From positions 33,843,932-33,907,931 of the forward strand of contig OY997596.1 of NCBI GenBank assembly GCA_963921825.1: a stretch of 64,000 nucleotides of DNA, read 5' to 3'. How positions within the stretch are numbered: the stretch's first letter is position 1; each line of letters begins with the position of its first letter. Below the pieces are notes generated by a model. That model searched no databases, was not told the DNA's origin, and was given only the letters and a program-made list of their open reading frames with translations. Both the position numbers and the translations under genes were made by a program. Of this stretch, positions 11,836 to 24,255 are shown piece after piece. Source of the stretch: Erodium maritimum. Lineage: Eukaryota > Streptophyta > Magnoliopsida > Geraniales > Geraniaceae.

Positions 11836-12650
11836 CCCTGCGGGGAAATGGTTATTGGTGGTTTCACCCAAGTGTATGCGTCCTATGGGAGAACTACCTT
11901 GGTTCCCTATGAAATATGGTCCTTTGGAGGCATTTCCGAGAATCCCGACGATGAGCGTCCCCTTGGGATGGTTTCCGGTGCCCCGATGTATGTGTCTCCT
12001 CTGGACCGAGGGAAAATCTGATATGATATGGGTACTCTGGTGGATCGGAATATGGGAATCGATGTGACACCAGAATCTATCCGTGGATCGGAGGCTTGAG
12101 AAAGCAAGTGGTTGGCGTGATATTATTTGCTCCCATTTTAGTGGTTATGATTCATTTAAAGTACTTTTCATGGAATCTTTTAAATTACTGTTTTTTGAGA
12201 ATGCGGTACTATTCTTAGTTATTCTGGTTACTAGTATTTCATTGTTAATAGTATTTAGAACGTTATTTACGCTATCTTGTTTAAGCAGTTTTATCATTGA
12301 TCTAAAGGTTGAGTTGTTACGATTTTTCCTACTGAGCGTAAGCTCACCCCTTTGGTTTTCTAACTGTTTTTACAGGCGTACCTGATGTCTAGTGAGTTCG
12401 AGGCTCGGGAGCTTCTGGACGTCTTGGGGATTGTTCTAGAGTTGTGTTGGTCGTTTGTAATAAACACTATTTATCTTGCACTTTATGTCGAGTTTTGACT
12501 CACGTTTGATATTTTCGAACTATTTATTTATGCTGATTTAATGGAGTTTATTTGAAATTTTAAAGGTTCTATCGTTTGTTTAGTATTTTCTATCTTTAAC
12601 TTAGGCCACGTCTCGAGTCTGGTCAAAACCGGATTTGGGGCATGACAATT

Positions 12651-12662
12651 TGGTATCAGAGC
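12651..12662 (+). other. E1 primer binding site, initiator-Met tRNA
   Basis: TGGTATCAGAGC, three bases after the 5' LTR, complements the 3' end of plant initiator-Met tRNA. Confidence 0.92.
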
Positions 12663-14009
12663 CTGGTTTCATTTGAAACAGGTTACTAATTTTTGAACTT
12701 GTTTTCAAAACCTCGGACCGACGTCAAATAGGTGGGTAGAGTTAGGAGGTCTAAGTCGTGTGCTCAGTGACACAAGTTGAGAATATTTGATGCGTAGAGT
12801 GGGAACGACACGAGTCTTGATTGTTTCAATGGTCGTTTAAATTTGAATCTCTTTATTATGATGGTTACATTGCTTGATTGGTATCATTACCCTATTGACT
12901 GTAAGATACAGTGATCGGTGAAGCCGAACGGTTGAGATCGGTATTGGGTTAATGAGCAATGATCGGACCGTTATAAACTGGTCGTTGAGTAAATTATTTG
13001 TTAAGTGTGTTACCGTCGTAGGTGGTTGTTCCATGTTTGATAAGAGTGAAGTGGTAACTTGTTGAAGTATTGGTTTATCGACGTGTTGGCTTATCGAAGT
13101 GTTGACTTACTAAAGTATTGACTTCTCGGCGTATTGAGGGATTAAAATGTTGAAATTTTTTTAGTGTTGACTTGGTTAAGATGTTGGGCCTTGTTTAAAG
13201 AATTAAAGTGAAAGGATGATCAAATTGAAATGACATTTGAGAGAAGAGTAGAACTCGAGTATTCTTGCACTCTCTTTAATTGTGTTGTGTACTTTGTGGA
13301 GCATGAGAACTCTATGTGCTGATTGTGTTGTGTACTTTGTGGAGCATGAGAACTCTATGTGCTGATTGTGTTGTGTACTTTGCGGAGCATGAGAACTACC
13401 TTGTGAAAATTTAATTGGTAATTGTCCCGCTTAAGCGGAGAGTTAGTGGAAAATACGAATAGGTCATGCCGAATTTTTCGTAGAACTAAAATGTTTGCAT
13501 TATCACGGGTTGACTCAGGGGCGCCACTATATTCGAACGTGATGGTTGGATGTCAAGTGGTTACAACGAAATTCGGGGACGCCTGAATCAGGTTGTAACG
13601 ACGCGAGATCGACATGACTGTTTTGATTAAAGATAAGGAGTTTAAGAAAAGAATGAAAACTTACGAGAAAGAGTTTAAGACTTTATCTTTTCGAACTCGT
13701 TGCTTTGCGTTTTGAACCCCAAGAGATGGGAAAATACCCGACCGTGACGTTTACCGGTCTGGTATGCTGCTGTGTGATTGTGTGATCTGTGCCTCCTGTG
13801 GGAGTTGGTTGCATTACTTGATTGTTGTGTGAGACGCATAAGATGCGGACTTCTTTGTCTATATAAGTACTATCTATATGACTTATCTACTTATCCTCGA
13901 TACAGTTAGGATCCTTCGAGACGCGTGAGAACGTCACTTTCGCTTAAATCGGTTCGATTGTGTTAAACTGAGTTGCGAACTGTACGCATAACTGCAGAAA
14001 TCCTACGAG
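12663..14009 (+). other. E1 untranslated leader
   Basis: Non-coding stretch between primer site and gag. It contains a 43-bp tandem repeat, about 2.7 copies (about 13,280-13,400), built on TGTACTTTGTGGAGCATGAG. Before that, at about 13,060-13,140, is a looser array of ~18-bp units with TATTGACTT-like words. No gene is supported. Confidence 0.75.
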
Positions 14010-14960
14010 ATGTCTCGTGTTTATGTTCTGAGAGGTACCAGGAGCCGCCCAGCTTTGGGGCAGAGCCAGTCACCAGCCATTGGACTGGCAGGGGCAGCAG
14101 GTGCCCAGGGTGCTACTCCCCCAGAGCACCAGAGCTTTGAGGGTGGACCATCAGGGCCACCAGCGAGAGCTACCCCAGTCGCAGAGCCGACTCAGGCGAC
14201 CCCTATTGATGAGGTGGTTGGCGCAGTGCTAGCAGCGTTCAACAGGAGACCGCTGCACTGGCGTTAGAGCCCGTGCCTGCTACCGAGACAATCGCCTTCG
14301 AGAGGCCAGGTCAGATGGATAGCTACACATCCCAGACTCTCCGGGATTTCCGTAGGTTGGGTACACTGACTTTTTCTGGGAGTGCTGACTCCGAGGCAGC
14401 AGCTATATGGTTGGAGCGGATTACTCGCAACCTTGACACGTCTGGAGTTTCTGAGGGACGTCTGAGAGTCTCTTTCTCCACCTTGCAGCTTGAGGGTGAG
14501 GCTTATTACTGGTGGCAGTCTGTGTAGACCAGAGTTGGTGAGGATTTTCAGCTTTTCAGTCGACTGTTCCTGGAGCAGTACTTCCCTCGATCGGTTCGAG
14601 ATGATAGACACCAGCAGTTCCTAGAGCTGCGGCAGAGGGGGACGACAGTGGTGCATCCCATTCGTTTATCTCTACTTCTTTTGCTCGTTCCTTGGGTTTG
14701 AAGGTGGAGTTCCTTATTAGACCACTGTGTCTTGAGACCCTAGTGACGGGGGAGGTAGTGTTGGATACTGTTTGCCGAGATTGTGAGGTTCGAATAGCAG
14801 ACTGCCCCTTCGTTGGTGATCTACTCATTCTGGAGATGACAGCCTTCGACGTGATCTTTGGGGGACTGGCTTGCGAGATATCAGGTGACGATCGATTGCT
14901 ATCGACGTTAGGTGACGGTGAGGTTAGGCGAACGCGTCATTACTTGTGTTTTGGGTAGCA
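14010..14960 (+). mobile_element. E1 gag and protease region
   Basis: A Gln/Pro/Ala-rich start is followed by a retrotransposon gag signature (SADSEAAAIWLERITRNL, then EGEAYYWWQSV). Next comes a gypsy protease-like region, with residues such as LGLKVEFLIRPL and LLILEMTAFDVIFG typical of Tekay proteases. Gag would form the virus-like particle and the protease would process the polyprotein. This is a fossil region with breaks. Confidence 0.8.
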
Positions 14961-15179
14961 AGAGCGGAGTTCTTCTGTCCGCCTTGACTACGGGAGCAGA
15001 GACTGAGGTTGCGCGGGATAGCAGAGACATGCCGAGAGTAATGTGTGAGTTTCCGGATGTGTTCCCGAAAGAACTCTCAGGTTTACCGCCAGCGCGCGAG
15101 TTAGAGTTCCGGATCGACTTGATCCCAGGCACCGCATCGATTTCAATGACACCATATCGGTTTGCACCAGCTGAGTTAG

Positions 15180-16370
15180 TCGAGTTGAAGCGACAACTCA
15201 AAGAGTTGCAGGGAAAGGGTTTCATCAGCCCTAGTGTTTCTCCATGGGGAGCACCCGCCCTCTTCGTGAAGAAGAAGGTTGGCGCCTTGAGAATGTGCAT
15301 CGATTACCGGAAGTTGAACCAGGTTACAGTAAAGAACCGTTATCCGATGCCGAGGATCGACGACCTGTTCGATCAACTGAGGGGAGCGACATGCTTCTCC
15401 AAGATTGATCTAAGATCAGGCTACTACCAGTTGAGGGTCCGAAAGGAGGATGTGGAGAAGACCGCATTCTGGACACGGTACGGGCACTTTGAGTTTCTAG
15501 TGATGCCGTCCGGATTAACGAACGCGCCAACAGCCTTCATGGATTTGATGAATGGCATCTTCAGACCGTACCTGGACCAGTTTGTCGTAGTTTTCGTTGA
15601 CGACATCTTTATTTACTCGCCTAGTGAAGAGGCACATGAAGAGCACTTAAGGATCGTATTAACCTTGTTACGCACTCACCAGTTGTACGGAAACCTGGAG
15701 AAGTGCGAGTTCTGGCTCGCAGAGGTGAAATTCCTCGGACATGCAGTGTCCCGAGATGGTATCTTAGTCGACCCAGCGAAGGTCGATGCAGTTTCGAAGT
15801 GGGCGAGGCCCAAGAATGTGTTTGAAATCCGTAGCTTTCTGGGATTGGCAGGATATTATCGACGCTTTATTGAGGACTTCTCACGTTTGGCGGCACCTAT
15901 GACAACATTGACTTGCAAGGGAGCAGAGTTCCTTTGGACTAGTGAGTGTGAGCACTCCTTCTCCGAGCTAAACACTCGATTGACTACTGCTCCAGTGTTA
16001 ATTGTTCCGGAGCGAGGAGTAGGTTATGATGTGTATTGTGACGCCTCAGGCGAGGGACTAAGTTGTGTTTTGATGCAGTCCGGGAAGGTAGTTGCTTATG
16101 GCTCGAGACAGTTGAAAGTACATGAGCGCAACTACCCGACCCATGACCTAGAGTTGGCAGCAGTAGTAATTGCGTTGAAGAGCTGGAGACACTATCTGTA
16201 CGGTGAGCAGTTCAGAGTGTTCTCGGATCACAAGAGCCTCAAGTATATTTTCTCCCAGCACGACCTGAACATGCACCAAAGGCTATGGATGGAGTTACTT
16301 GAGGAGTACGACTTCGAGCTCCTCTATCATCCGGGCAAGGCGAGCGTCGTCGCCGATGCTCTGAGTAGGA
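15180..16370 (+). mobile_element. E1 reverse transcriptase and RNase H region
   Basis: Clear gypsy [22 protein letters not shown], then [32 protein letters not shown]-type palm residues, and the catalytic FVDDIFIYS. RNase H follows with [33 protein letters not shown] and DHKSLKYIF. Domain order and motif spacing are normal for a Ty3/gypsy pol. It is the best-preserved part of E1. Confidence 0.95.
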
Positions 16371-16599
16371 AGTCGACTCATTGCGTGGCTAGCATGGCTG
16401 TCCGAGAGTGGGACATGATGGAAGAGTTGAGCTCTTTCAGACTTGAACTAGAGGAGGTCACAGATGGTATGGCTCTTTGTGCATTAGTGGCTCAGCCCAC
16501 GTTAGTTGCTCGGGTGCTAGATGCACAGACCTAGGATGCCAAGACGGCAGGGATTCGTGAGAGACTAGTCGACGGTGAAGATATCGAAGGTTGGGAGTT

Positions 16600-17929
16600 G
16601 GGTTCTGATCAGAGTCTTCGCTATAGAGGTCGGTTGTTCGTGCCCCGAGAGTGTAGGGACACGGTGTTGAGAGAGTGTCATCACTCCCGTCTTGCCGTGC
16701 ACCCAGGTGGCACCAAGATGTATAGAGACATCCGACGGCAGTTTTGGTGGAGCGGGATGCGCAGGGCAGTCACATATTTTGTTTCGAGGTGCCTCACCTG
16801 TCACCAGGTGAAGGCGGAGCATCAGCGTCCCGCTGGCTTATTACAGCCTTTACCGATCTCTGAGTGGAAGTGGGAGCACGTTACTATGGATTTTGTTAAT
16901 GGACTACCGAGATCGCCTAAAGGTTACGACGCTATTTGGGTTGTGGTTGACCGACTAACCAAGTCGGCACACTTTCTGGCTATGCGAATGATGGACACTG
17001 TGGATGTGTTGAGTCGGTTATACGTCAAGGAGATTATTCGTCTTCATGGGGTACCAGTGTCAGTTGTATCTGATAGGGACCCTCGCTTCACATCCAGATT
17101 CTGGGAGAGCCTATAGGAGGCATTGGGGACTAAGGTGCTGCTGAGTACAGCTTACCATCCTCAGACAGATGGACAGTCAGAGCGCACCATACAGATTTCG
17201 GAGGACATGCTTCGAGCTTGTGTGCTAGACTTTTGGGGATCATGGGAGGATCACCTACCTTTGGCAGAGTTCGCCTACAACAACAGTTATCAGTCCAACA
17301 TTGGTATGGCGCCATTTGAGGCTTTGTACGACAGACCATGTAGGTCACCGGTGTGTTGGGCTGAGGTAGGGGATCGGAATTTACTTGGGCCAGATATGGT
17401 CAGAGAGACAACCGAGAAGGTCACATTGATTAAGGAGCGGTTGAAGACCGCACAAAGTCGTTAGAAGAGCTATACAGACAGACGTCGCAAACCGCTTGAG
17501 TTCTCGGTCGGAGACCACGTATTTCTGAGGGTGAACCCAAAGAAGGGCCTACTTCGGTTCAACCGCGGTGGAGGCAAGCTGTCACCGCGCTTCATTGGAC
17601 CATTTGAGATCTTGGATAGAGTTGGAGCTGTGGCCTATCGGTTAGCTTTTCCACCGCAGCTTGGGAACGTGCATAACATTTTCCATGTGTCCCAACCGCG
17701 GACGTACACGGCAGATCCCTCTCACGTTATTGAGTGGGCAGACATCGAGGTAGCTGATGATGTCTCTTATGAGGAGCATCCCGTCAGGATTGTAGATACG
17801 GGAGAGAAGGTCCTACGGAAGACAACTATACCTTTGGTTCGAGTGCAATGGAAGCACCAGGGAGCCGATTCGACCTGGGAGCGAGAGGACGAGATCCGAG
17901 AGAAGTACCCCTACCTGTTCGATCTTTGA
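16600..17929 (+). mobile_element. E1 integrase and chromodomain region
   Basis: The HHCC zinc-binding part reads [15 protein letters not shown] with [11 protein letters not shown]. The catalytic core shows the conserved [13 protein letters not shown] Asp region, SDRDPRF, and the [13 protein letters not shown] block. A GPFEILDRVGAVAYRL connector and a Tekay/Del chromodomain (WEREDEIREKYPYLFDL) close the polyprotein. Chromodomains of this group direct insertion towards silenced chromatin. This is a fossil region with breaks. Confidence 0.92.
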
Positions 17930-17967
17930 GGTACTTTTGCTTTTAATTTCGAGGACGAAATTCTTTT

Positions 17968-17979
17968 AAGGGGGGTAGA
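17968..17979 (+). other. E1 polypurine tract
   Basis: AAGGGGGGTAGA stands just before the 3' LTR, preceded by GAGGACGAAATTC, which is usual for Tekay elements. It primes plus-strand synthesis. Confidence 0.9.
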
Positions 17980-17980
17980 T

Positions 17981-20900
17981 TGTAAGAACCGCTCCCGGTC
18001 GAACCGGTGAATTCTAGACAAGTTTGACTTTCGGCCGGAAAAGTCAATCGATGGCTCAAGAAGCCATTCGGGACCTTTCCAGGGCCCAAAAATATTAGCC
18101 GTCATCACGGTTAGCTTAGTTGGGCCATTTCCTTCAGTTTGACTGTAATATTGGTTGGGTTAAATTTCGGTCAAACTTGGACTTTATATCGGTTAATCTC
18201 CGATAAAATCTTGGAAAGCTGGAAATTAATTAAGTGGAAGTGACCCCACATGAAACTTGTCATGTTTGGCTTGGAGGATGAAAAAGGAACTTCAATTGAC
18301 TCTTATACCCTCCCAACTTACCTTTAAAGGGATAGGACCTTAAGGGCTTTTTGGCAATTGGACAAAATAGACCATTTAAAGCAACATGAGCACACAACTC
18401 AGCTCATTCCCTACTGTTGCAGCCAAAAATCACAAGGAGAGGAGAGGAGAAGAGCTCATTTCTTGAGGAGGAAGAAAGAGAAGAAAGCTTGGTTTTTGGA
18501 GGTTTTTCTTAGTCCTTTTGCCTCCATTTCCTTCCATCTTCTTCATCTCACCATCCTAGAGGTATGGATGCTCTCCACTCTTCATTTCATCTACTCTCCA
18601 ATTTGGGTTTTGTGGGTTTTTGACTTGAAGTTGAAGAACGAGTGTTTGGGTTGTTGCTTGGAGAAGAAGTAGTGAAGTAGGTTTCTTGGATTGAGATATT
18701 GGTTGAAGTTTTGATGAACCCATTGTGGGTGTTGTTGTTTGGCAACTTTGGATGAAAATTTTGGAGTTAGAAGGACTTGGAAATGTGGTTTTTGATGTGA
18801 TTTTCAAGAAACTCGAGCTGGGGAAGAAAGGGGGAGAACCTGGAATGGTTCGCTACGGAGCGTGACCCGGACCGGGCCCTATGCCGGCACGGCAAGCCGC
18901 ACGGAATGGGCCACGTATCGGCACGGCGTGCTGTGCGGAACGGGCGTGAGTCCGGCATTGAACCTCGCACGGTCCGTGCCAGACTCCGGGCCGGTGCGCC
19001 GCACGGTCTGTGCTGGTTACCGGGCCGGTCTGTGACACGGTCCGTGCCAGATTTCGGCACGGCCTGTGCTACGGTCAGGGCCACCTTCTGGATCAGACCT
19101 CCAGATCCAAAAACCCTTCCTTTTAGCCCATTTCGATTTCTAGATCACTTCTTTGGCCTTGTTTCCATTGTTTGAGGTTTATTATGTAAATTTTGGGTTG
19201 AGGAACACTCCGTTGGGTTATCAACTTGGTATTGTTGTGGTCCAAGACCGTGAGCCAGAGGTCAAGAGAAGGAAAGGCCTTGGACCCGAGCTAGAGAGTC
19301 GAAGATCACTCCGGAACCCGTGTGAAGAACGGAGGAGCGACTAACCGGCTTTACAACAGAGTTTTTAGAGGAAGACCTCAAGGTAGGGAAAGTCCTAACT
19401 ACTCGAGCATTTCATTACTAGTATGCCTGTTAGGTTAATGAAATCGGAAAGGTCCTATAATTGCATATAGGATGCGAATAACTAGATTAATCGTCTTTCA
19501 ATTACTAATAATCTGATGTGTCTAGAATGCATGCTTAGGATGAGAATAACTAGTGTAACTCGCTTTCAATACTTGGGAATTGATTTAATGGTAGAGAGGT
19601 CGTGATGAGCCCTCAGATTAGTTGATGTGTTAGGTTCACATGCTCGTTTGCTAGTTATTAGGACAATCAAGAGTCTAATGAAACTAGTTAAATTTTATGC
19701 GTGATTGATTGAATGTTTGCATAGTTGATTGAATGTTGAATGATTGAATGTTTGAACGGATGATCGAGTATGACTGATTGTGCCAAAGGGGCACGATCAG
19801 GTGATCGATGGACCGATGGATCGTGACAGGTAAGTATACGGTAAGTGTAAGGATTAAATGGATGTCTTTGGTGTGTTGTGTTGAATGTATGATTTGTTGA
19901 GCGTTGGTTGGTTGACTTGTTATTTGTGTTTCCCTTTTTCTTATTCTTGAAATGCTTGGTTGTTCGGTTTGGTACTACACCGGGGGGGGGGGGGGGGGGG
20001 GATAATCCGGTGGTGTTATAATCGTTGGTGTTGGCAGATCCTGCGGGATAACGTTTGATTATCGGAGCCTGTGGGCATTGGATATTGGACCCTGTAGGGC
20101 ATTGATTATTGGACCCTGCGGGCATTGGATATTGGAGCCTGCGGGGCATTGATTATTGGAGCATGCGGGCATTGATTATTGGACCCTGCGGGGCATTGAT
20201 TTCGGAGCCTGGGGGAAATTGGATGGTTACCCTGCGGGGAAATGGTTATTGGTGGTTTCACCCAAGTGTATGCGTCCTATGGGAACACTACCTTGGTTCC
20301 CTATGACATATGGTCCTTTGGAGGCATTTCCGAGAATCCCGACGATGAGCGTCACCTTGGGATGGTTTCCGGTGCCCCGATGTATGTGTCTCCTCTGGAC
20401 CGAGGGAAAATCTGATATGATATGGGTACTCTGGTGGATCGGATTATGGGAACCGATGTGACACCAGAATCTATCCGTGGATCGGAGGCTTGAGAAAGCA
20501 AGTGGTTGGCGTGATATTATTTGCTCCCATTTTAGTGGTTATGAGTCATTTAAAGTACTTTTCATGGAATCTTTTAAATTAATGTTATCCTTGAGAATGC
20601 GGTACTATTCTTATTTATACTGGTTACTAGTATTTCATTGTTAATAGTATTTAGAACGTTATTTACGCTATCTTGTTTAAGCAGTTTTATCATTGATCTA
20701 AAGGTTGAGTTGTAACGATTTTTCCTACTGGGTGTAAGTTCACCCCTTTGGTTTTCTGACTGTTTTTACAGGCGTACCTGATGTCTAGTGAGTTCGAGGC
20801 TCGGGAGCTTCTGGACGTCTTGGGGATTGTTCTAGAGTTGTGTTGGTCGTTTGTACTAAACACTATTTATCTTGCACTTTATGTCGAGCTCTGACTCACG

Positions 20901-21043
20901 TTTGAGATTTTCGAACTATTTAATTATGCTGATTTAATGGAGTGTATTTGAGATTTTAAAGGTTCTATCGTTTGTTTAGTATTTTCTATCTTTAACTTAG
21001 GCCACGTCTCGAGTCTGGTCAAAACCGGATTTGGGGCGTGACA
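17981..21043 (+). repeat. E1 3' LTR (3,063 bp)
   Basis: Starts TGTAAGAACCGCTCCCGGTC and ends GGGGCGTGACA. It aligns with the 5' LTR throughout, with scattered substitutions and different lengths in the poly-G run (19,982-20,001) and the minisatellite (20,030-20,235). ATTCC follows, against ATTCA before the 5' LTR. Confidence 0.95.
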
Positions 21044-21839
21044 ATTCCGGACTCGACAAAGAAGTTACACAAGATTGACCCACACCCGAGGAAGCCACAA
21101 GTTCAACTCCCAGCGAATGGAGTACCTCTTTGCATGACTCCTTCAGCCCCAACTACGACGTCATCCCAATATCAAAGCGATCCCCCTCTTGGGCATCGGG
21201 GGAGAGGGAACATCTTACCAAGCATGTGGATTGTGAAATACCACATGCAAAACCTTGGGTGGCGCAACCTATGATAGGGCCTTAGGGTTTGTGGGAGGTG
21301 GTGACTCCAGGTCCTACGGTGGATGATGTCCTTAGATGAACTTGTCACCCCAGAGGATAAGATTGAACGAATGGATTCTTCCTATGACTCTTCCATAACC
21401 AGTAACCTCATCACTGGCTGGAAATACTAAGTGACGACCTCGTGTAGCGTAATGCCAGATGTTTGAAAATTCTAACTATGGAGGTATAATTTGTGGATAT
21501 CAGAACACCTTATTTTTCTTTCGAACGGGGAGGAACTATACCAAGTGCTGGTAGGTTAATCATGGGACTACACATTTCTGGTTCTGACAAGGGTGGATCC
21601 ATCCGTACCTGCGAAGGAAAATCCATTCACTCACACCTCTTTGTGGGTTCGGATTCAAAACCTTCTGATAAGATTAACGAACGAGATAGTAGACAAGAAG
21701 ATTGACGATAAGTTCGGTACTAGCATGGTAGTGTATGTAGACTCCACAACACTTGGATGGGACAACCTTTTCCGAGTCTGTGTTCGAATAACCTGAGGGG
21801 GATTAAGAAATCACAACCTCTCCACCTTGGTCGCGAGTA
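21044..21839. other. Unassigned DNA between two LTR insertions
   Basis: About 800 bp with no recognisable domain on either strand. It is the target DNA that continues at 33,683 once the solo LTR and its nested copia are removed in thought. It may be an old transposon remnant; nothing more can be supported. Confidence 0.4.
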
Positions 21840-23689
21840 GAGTATGTAATAACCACTCCCGGTCAACGCCAGTCAAACCTGCGAAAAACAGGAAAATTTA
21901 AAAAATTTAAGACGGACACTTAATTGAACCTAAAATGACCCCGAGTGTCATACCAGACTTAATTTGACCCCTTTATCGACCAAAGTGAGTTCCAGGGGAC
22001 TCAGGGCAACTTTCTGATCAATTTGGGAAATGTTGACTTTTCGTTGGAAAAGTCAACCGAGCGACGTTTTGGTCCATTCGAGGACCGTTTTGGATCCAAA
22101 AAGCTTAGCCGTCGTCGCAGCGGTCTTAGTTGAGCCGTTTCCTTGTAGCCCTTCAAGTTTCGTAATTTCTTGGGAAAAGTGCCCGTTCGGGACCCGAAAC
22201 GTCCGATTTTCGCGAATCTGATTGGAAAATATCTTCTAGATATTGTTCCAAAAAGGTGTGGGATCCACCTTTCCACTTGTCAAACAAGTGGTGGTGTTAG
22301 GTTTTGGGGGGAAAATGAAAAGGAGAGATAAGGGGGGTGGCCGACCATATATGGCAAAAAGGAAAAAAATAGAAAATAGAGTTAGTTTTAGAAAAGAAGA
22401 GAGTTTTAGAGAGAGAAGGAGAAGAAGAGAGAAAGAGAGGAGCTAGGGCTTGAAGGGGGCACTATTCACGTCTTCCACCCTTGGATTGTCTCAAAGCTTG
22501 GAGATTCACACTCCCCTCGTCCTCCTCTACGGTATACACCGAATCGATTCTCATTTTGTTTGATTTTGGAAGTTAGGGTTTTTGTAAAACTATTAGTTTA
22601 GAGGTGTTTTGAGGTTGGGGAAGTATTGGGGACGTTTTGGAGGTGTTGGGAGGTGAAGGAACACGTTTTCCGGCGACCGGGAGCTCGGGAGGAGCTCCGG
22701 CCACCATAGAGGGTGGCTGGCCGGAGCTAGGGCCTGCCACCACCATTGTGGTCCGGGCCCATTTAAGCCCTAAGGCCCACGGCCAAGTCGGGCCGGGTGG
22801 GGCCCACGTGCTCGGGTGCTCGGGTTTAGTGTTCGGGAGGTTTAAAACGTTCCCCGGACCATTTATCCTTAACCGAATCGAAATTTGGAATTAAATTGGA
22901 AAAGTTGTAATTAACGGGTTTTAGAAACTTTAAACGTTAATTAATTGACTTGGAAGTCGGAATTCGATTCCGTCAAGTGCATTGGGACCCTTGAATTATT
23001 CTAAGACCGTAGAAACGAAAACGGGAATTTTTGGAGCCCCGGAAGGGCATTTCCAAAACCCGGGCAGATTCGCCATGTCGGGCGAATCGGGCCTTTACGG
23101 GTCCAATATCGACAATGTCGAGTAATTGGGGAGTTTGGGAGTGATCGACATTGTCGGGGTTACTTTTGGGCGTCAGGTTTATTAAAATTCAGCATTATGC
23201 CTGCAAGCTTAAAAGCATTTAAAATTGTGTTCTTTTAGATCGTGATGCGGACCGAGGCAAAGGAAAGCTAGGCGAGTGACGGAGATCACGCCGGGGCTTA
23301 TTTGGGCACTTTTGGAGAACACGCACGAGGTAGGGAAAAGTAGCCGGATCTCGGCCCTGATTGGGGAAAGTTAACAGTAGAATTGCATGTGACACCGGGG
23401 TGTCGTGGGTTAAGTAAGTTATCGAATATTAGAAAGGCATGATACGGGAACGTAGAGAATATTGGAAATGCATGTGACACTTAGTAGTGTCGTAGGAGCA
23501 GAGAACCTAGCGTTATTAGAATTACTGGAGGCATATGACCATGCCCGGAGGTTGATTGAGAACTTATCGAGATTAGGAGTACTGGAGGCATATGACCATG
23601 CCCGGAGGTTGATTGCGAAACTGTTGATATTAGGACTGTTGGAGGCATTGGTTATGCCGGAGGTTGATTGTGTATTTTTGTGTCTTTGG

Positions 23690-24255
23690 TGGCCTTGAGG
23701 GCCCGTGTATTATTGTTGAGTTTTTGGTGGCCATGAGTGCCCGTGGGGTTGTTGAACTCGTGTCTTTACCTTTGGTGCTTTGGGTGGCCATGAGTGCCCG
23801 TGGGGTTGTTGAACCTGTGTCTTTATTGGCGGTGTGTCTTGGGAGGCCGTGAGTGCCTGTAGGGTTGTTGAGCCCGTGAGTTACCGTTTGTGTATCTTGG
23901 GAGGCCGTGAGTGCCTGTGGGGTTGTTGAGCCCGTGAGTGCCTGTAGGGTTGTTGAGCCCGTGAGTTACCGTTTGTGTATCTTGGGAGGCCGTGAGTGCC
24001 TGTGGGGTTGTTGAGCCCGTGAGTGACTGTTGGTAGTTTTGAGAGGCCGTGAGTGCCTGTGGGGTTGTTGAGCCCGTAAATTACTGTCGGTGGTTTGAGT
24101 GGCCGTGAGTGCCCGTGTGGTTGTTGAGCTCGTGTTTTACTGTTGGTGTATCTTGGGAGGCCGTGAGTGCCTGTGGGGCTGTTGAGTCCGTGTTTTACTG
24201 TTGGTGTATCTTTGGAGGCCGTGAGTGCCTGTGGGGCTGTTGAGTCCGTGTTTTA
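23690..24255 (+). repeat. 58-bp minisatellite in solo LTR B
   Basis: Tandem units of about 58 bp around GGAGGCCGTGAGTGCCTGTG and GTTGTTGAGCCCGTG, roughly nine copies including partial ones. The array resumes at 32,722 after the copia insertion. The homologous array in LTR C is at 38,824-39,280, while LTR D keeps only one or two units. Confidence 0.88.

Larger units (their letters stand above)
9623..12647 (+). repeat. E1 5' LTR (3,025 bp)
   Basis: Starts TGTAAGAACCGCTCCCGGTC and ends GGGGCATGACA, directly before the primer binding site. It contains a CpG-rich block (about 10,490-10,740), a 24-base G run (11,602-11,625) and a 24-25-bp minisatellite (about 11,660-11,835). Its ends resemble those of the solo-LTR family at 21,845 and 37,023, but the body differs, so it is a sister family. 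Reading frames inside it recur in the 3' LTR and are not genes. Confidence 0.95.
9623..21043 (+). mobile_element. Ty3/gypsy chromovirus, Tekay/Del-type, two LTRs (element E1)
   Basis: This 11.4 kb element has both LTRs (TG...CA), an initiator-Met tRNA primer site, gag, protease, reverse transcriptase, RNase H, integrase and chromodomain regions in gypsy order, and a polypurine tract. The chromodomain end (STWEREDEIREKYPYLF) and the [18 protein letters not shown]-type integrase core place it in the Tekay/Del chromovirus group, which tends to insert into heterochromatin. Flanks read ATTCA at the left and ATTCC at the right, a 5-bp target duplication with one mismatch. The coding part is a fossil with a handful of breaks. 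In a 400-bp stretch compared by eye the LTRs differ at roughly 3 percent of sites, so the insertion is perhaps around one million years old at usual plant LTR rates. Confidence 0.93.

Noticed and set aside
10198-19084. Arg/Pro-rich frames repeated at about 10,409-10,726 and 18,767-19,084
   Set aside because: They fall in the CpG-rich block of the E1 LTRs and are frame by-products of composition.
21044-21839. Possible second gypsy internal region between E1 and LTR B
   Set aside because: No gag, protease, RT or integrase motif could be read in any frame.
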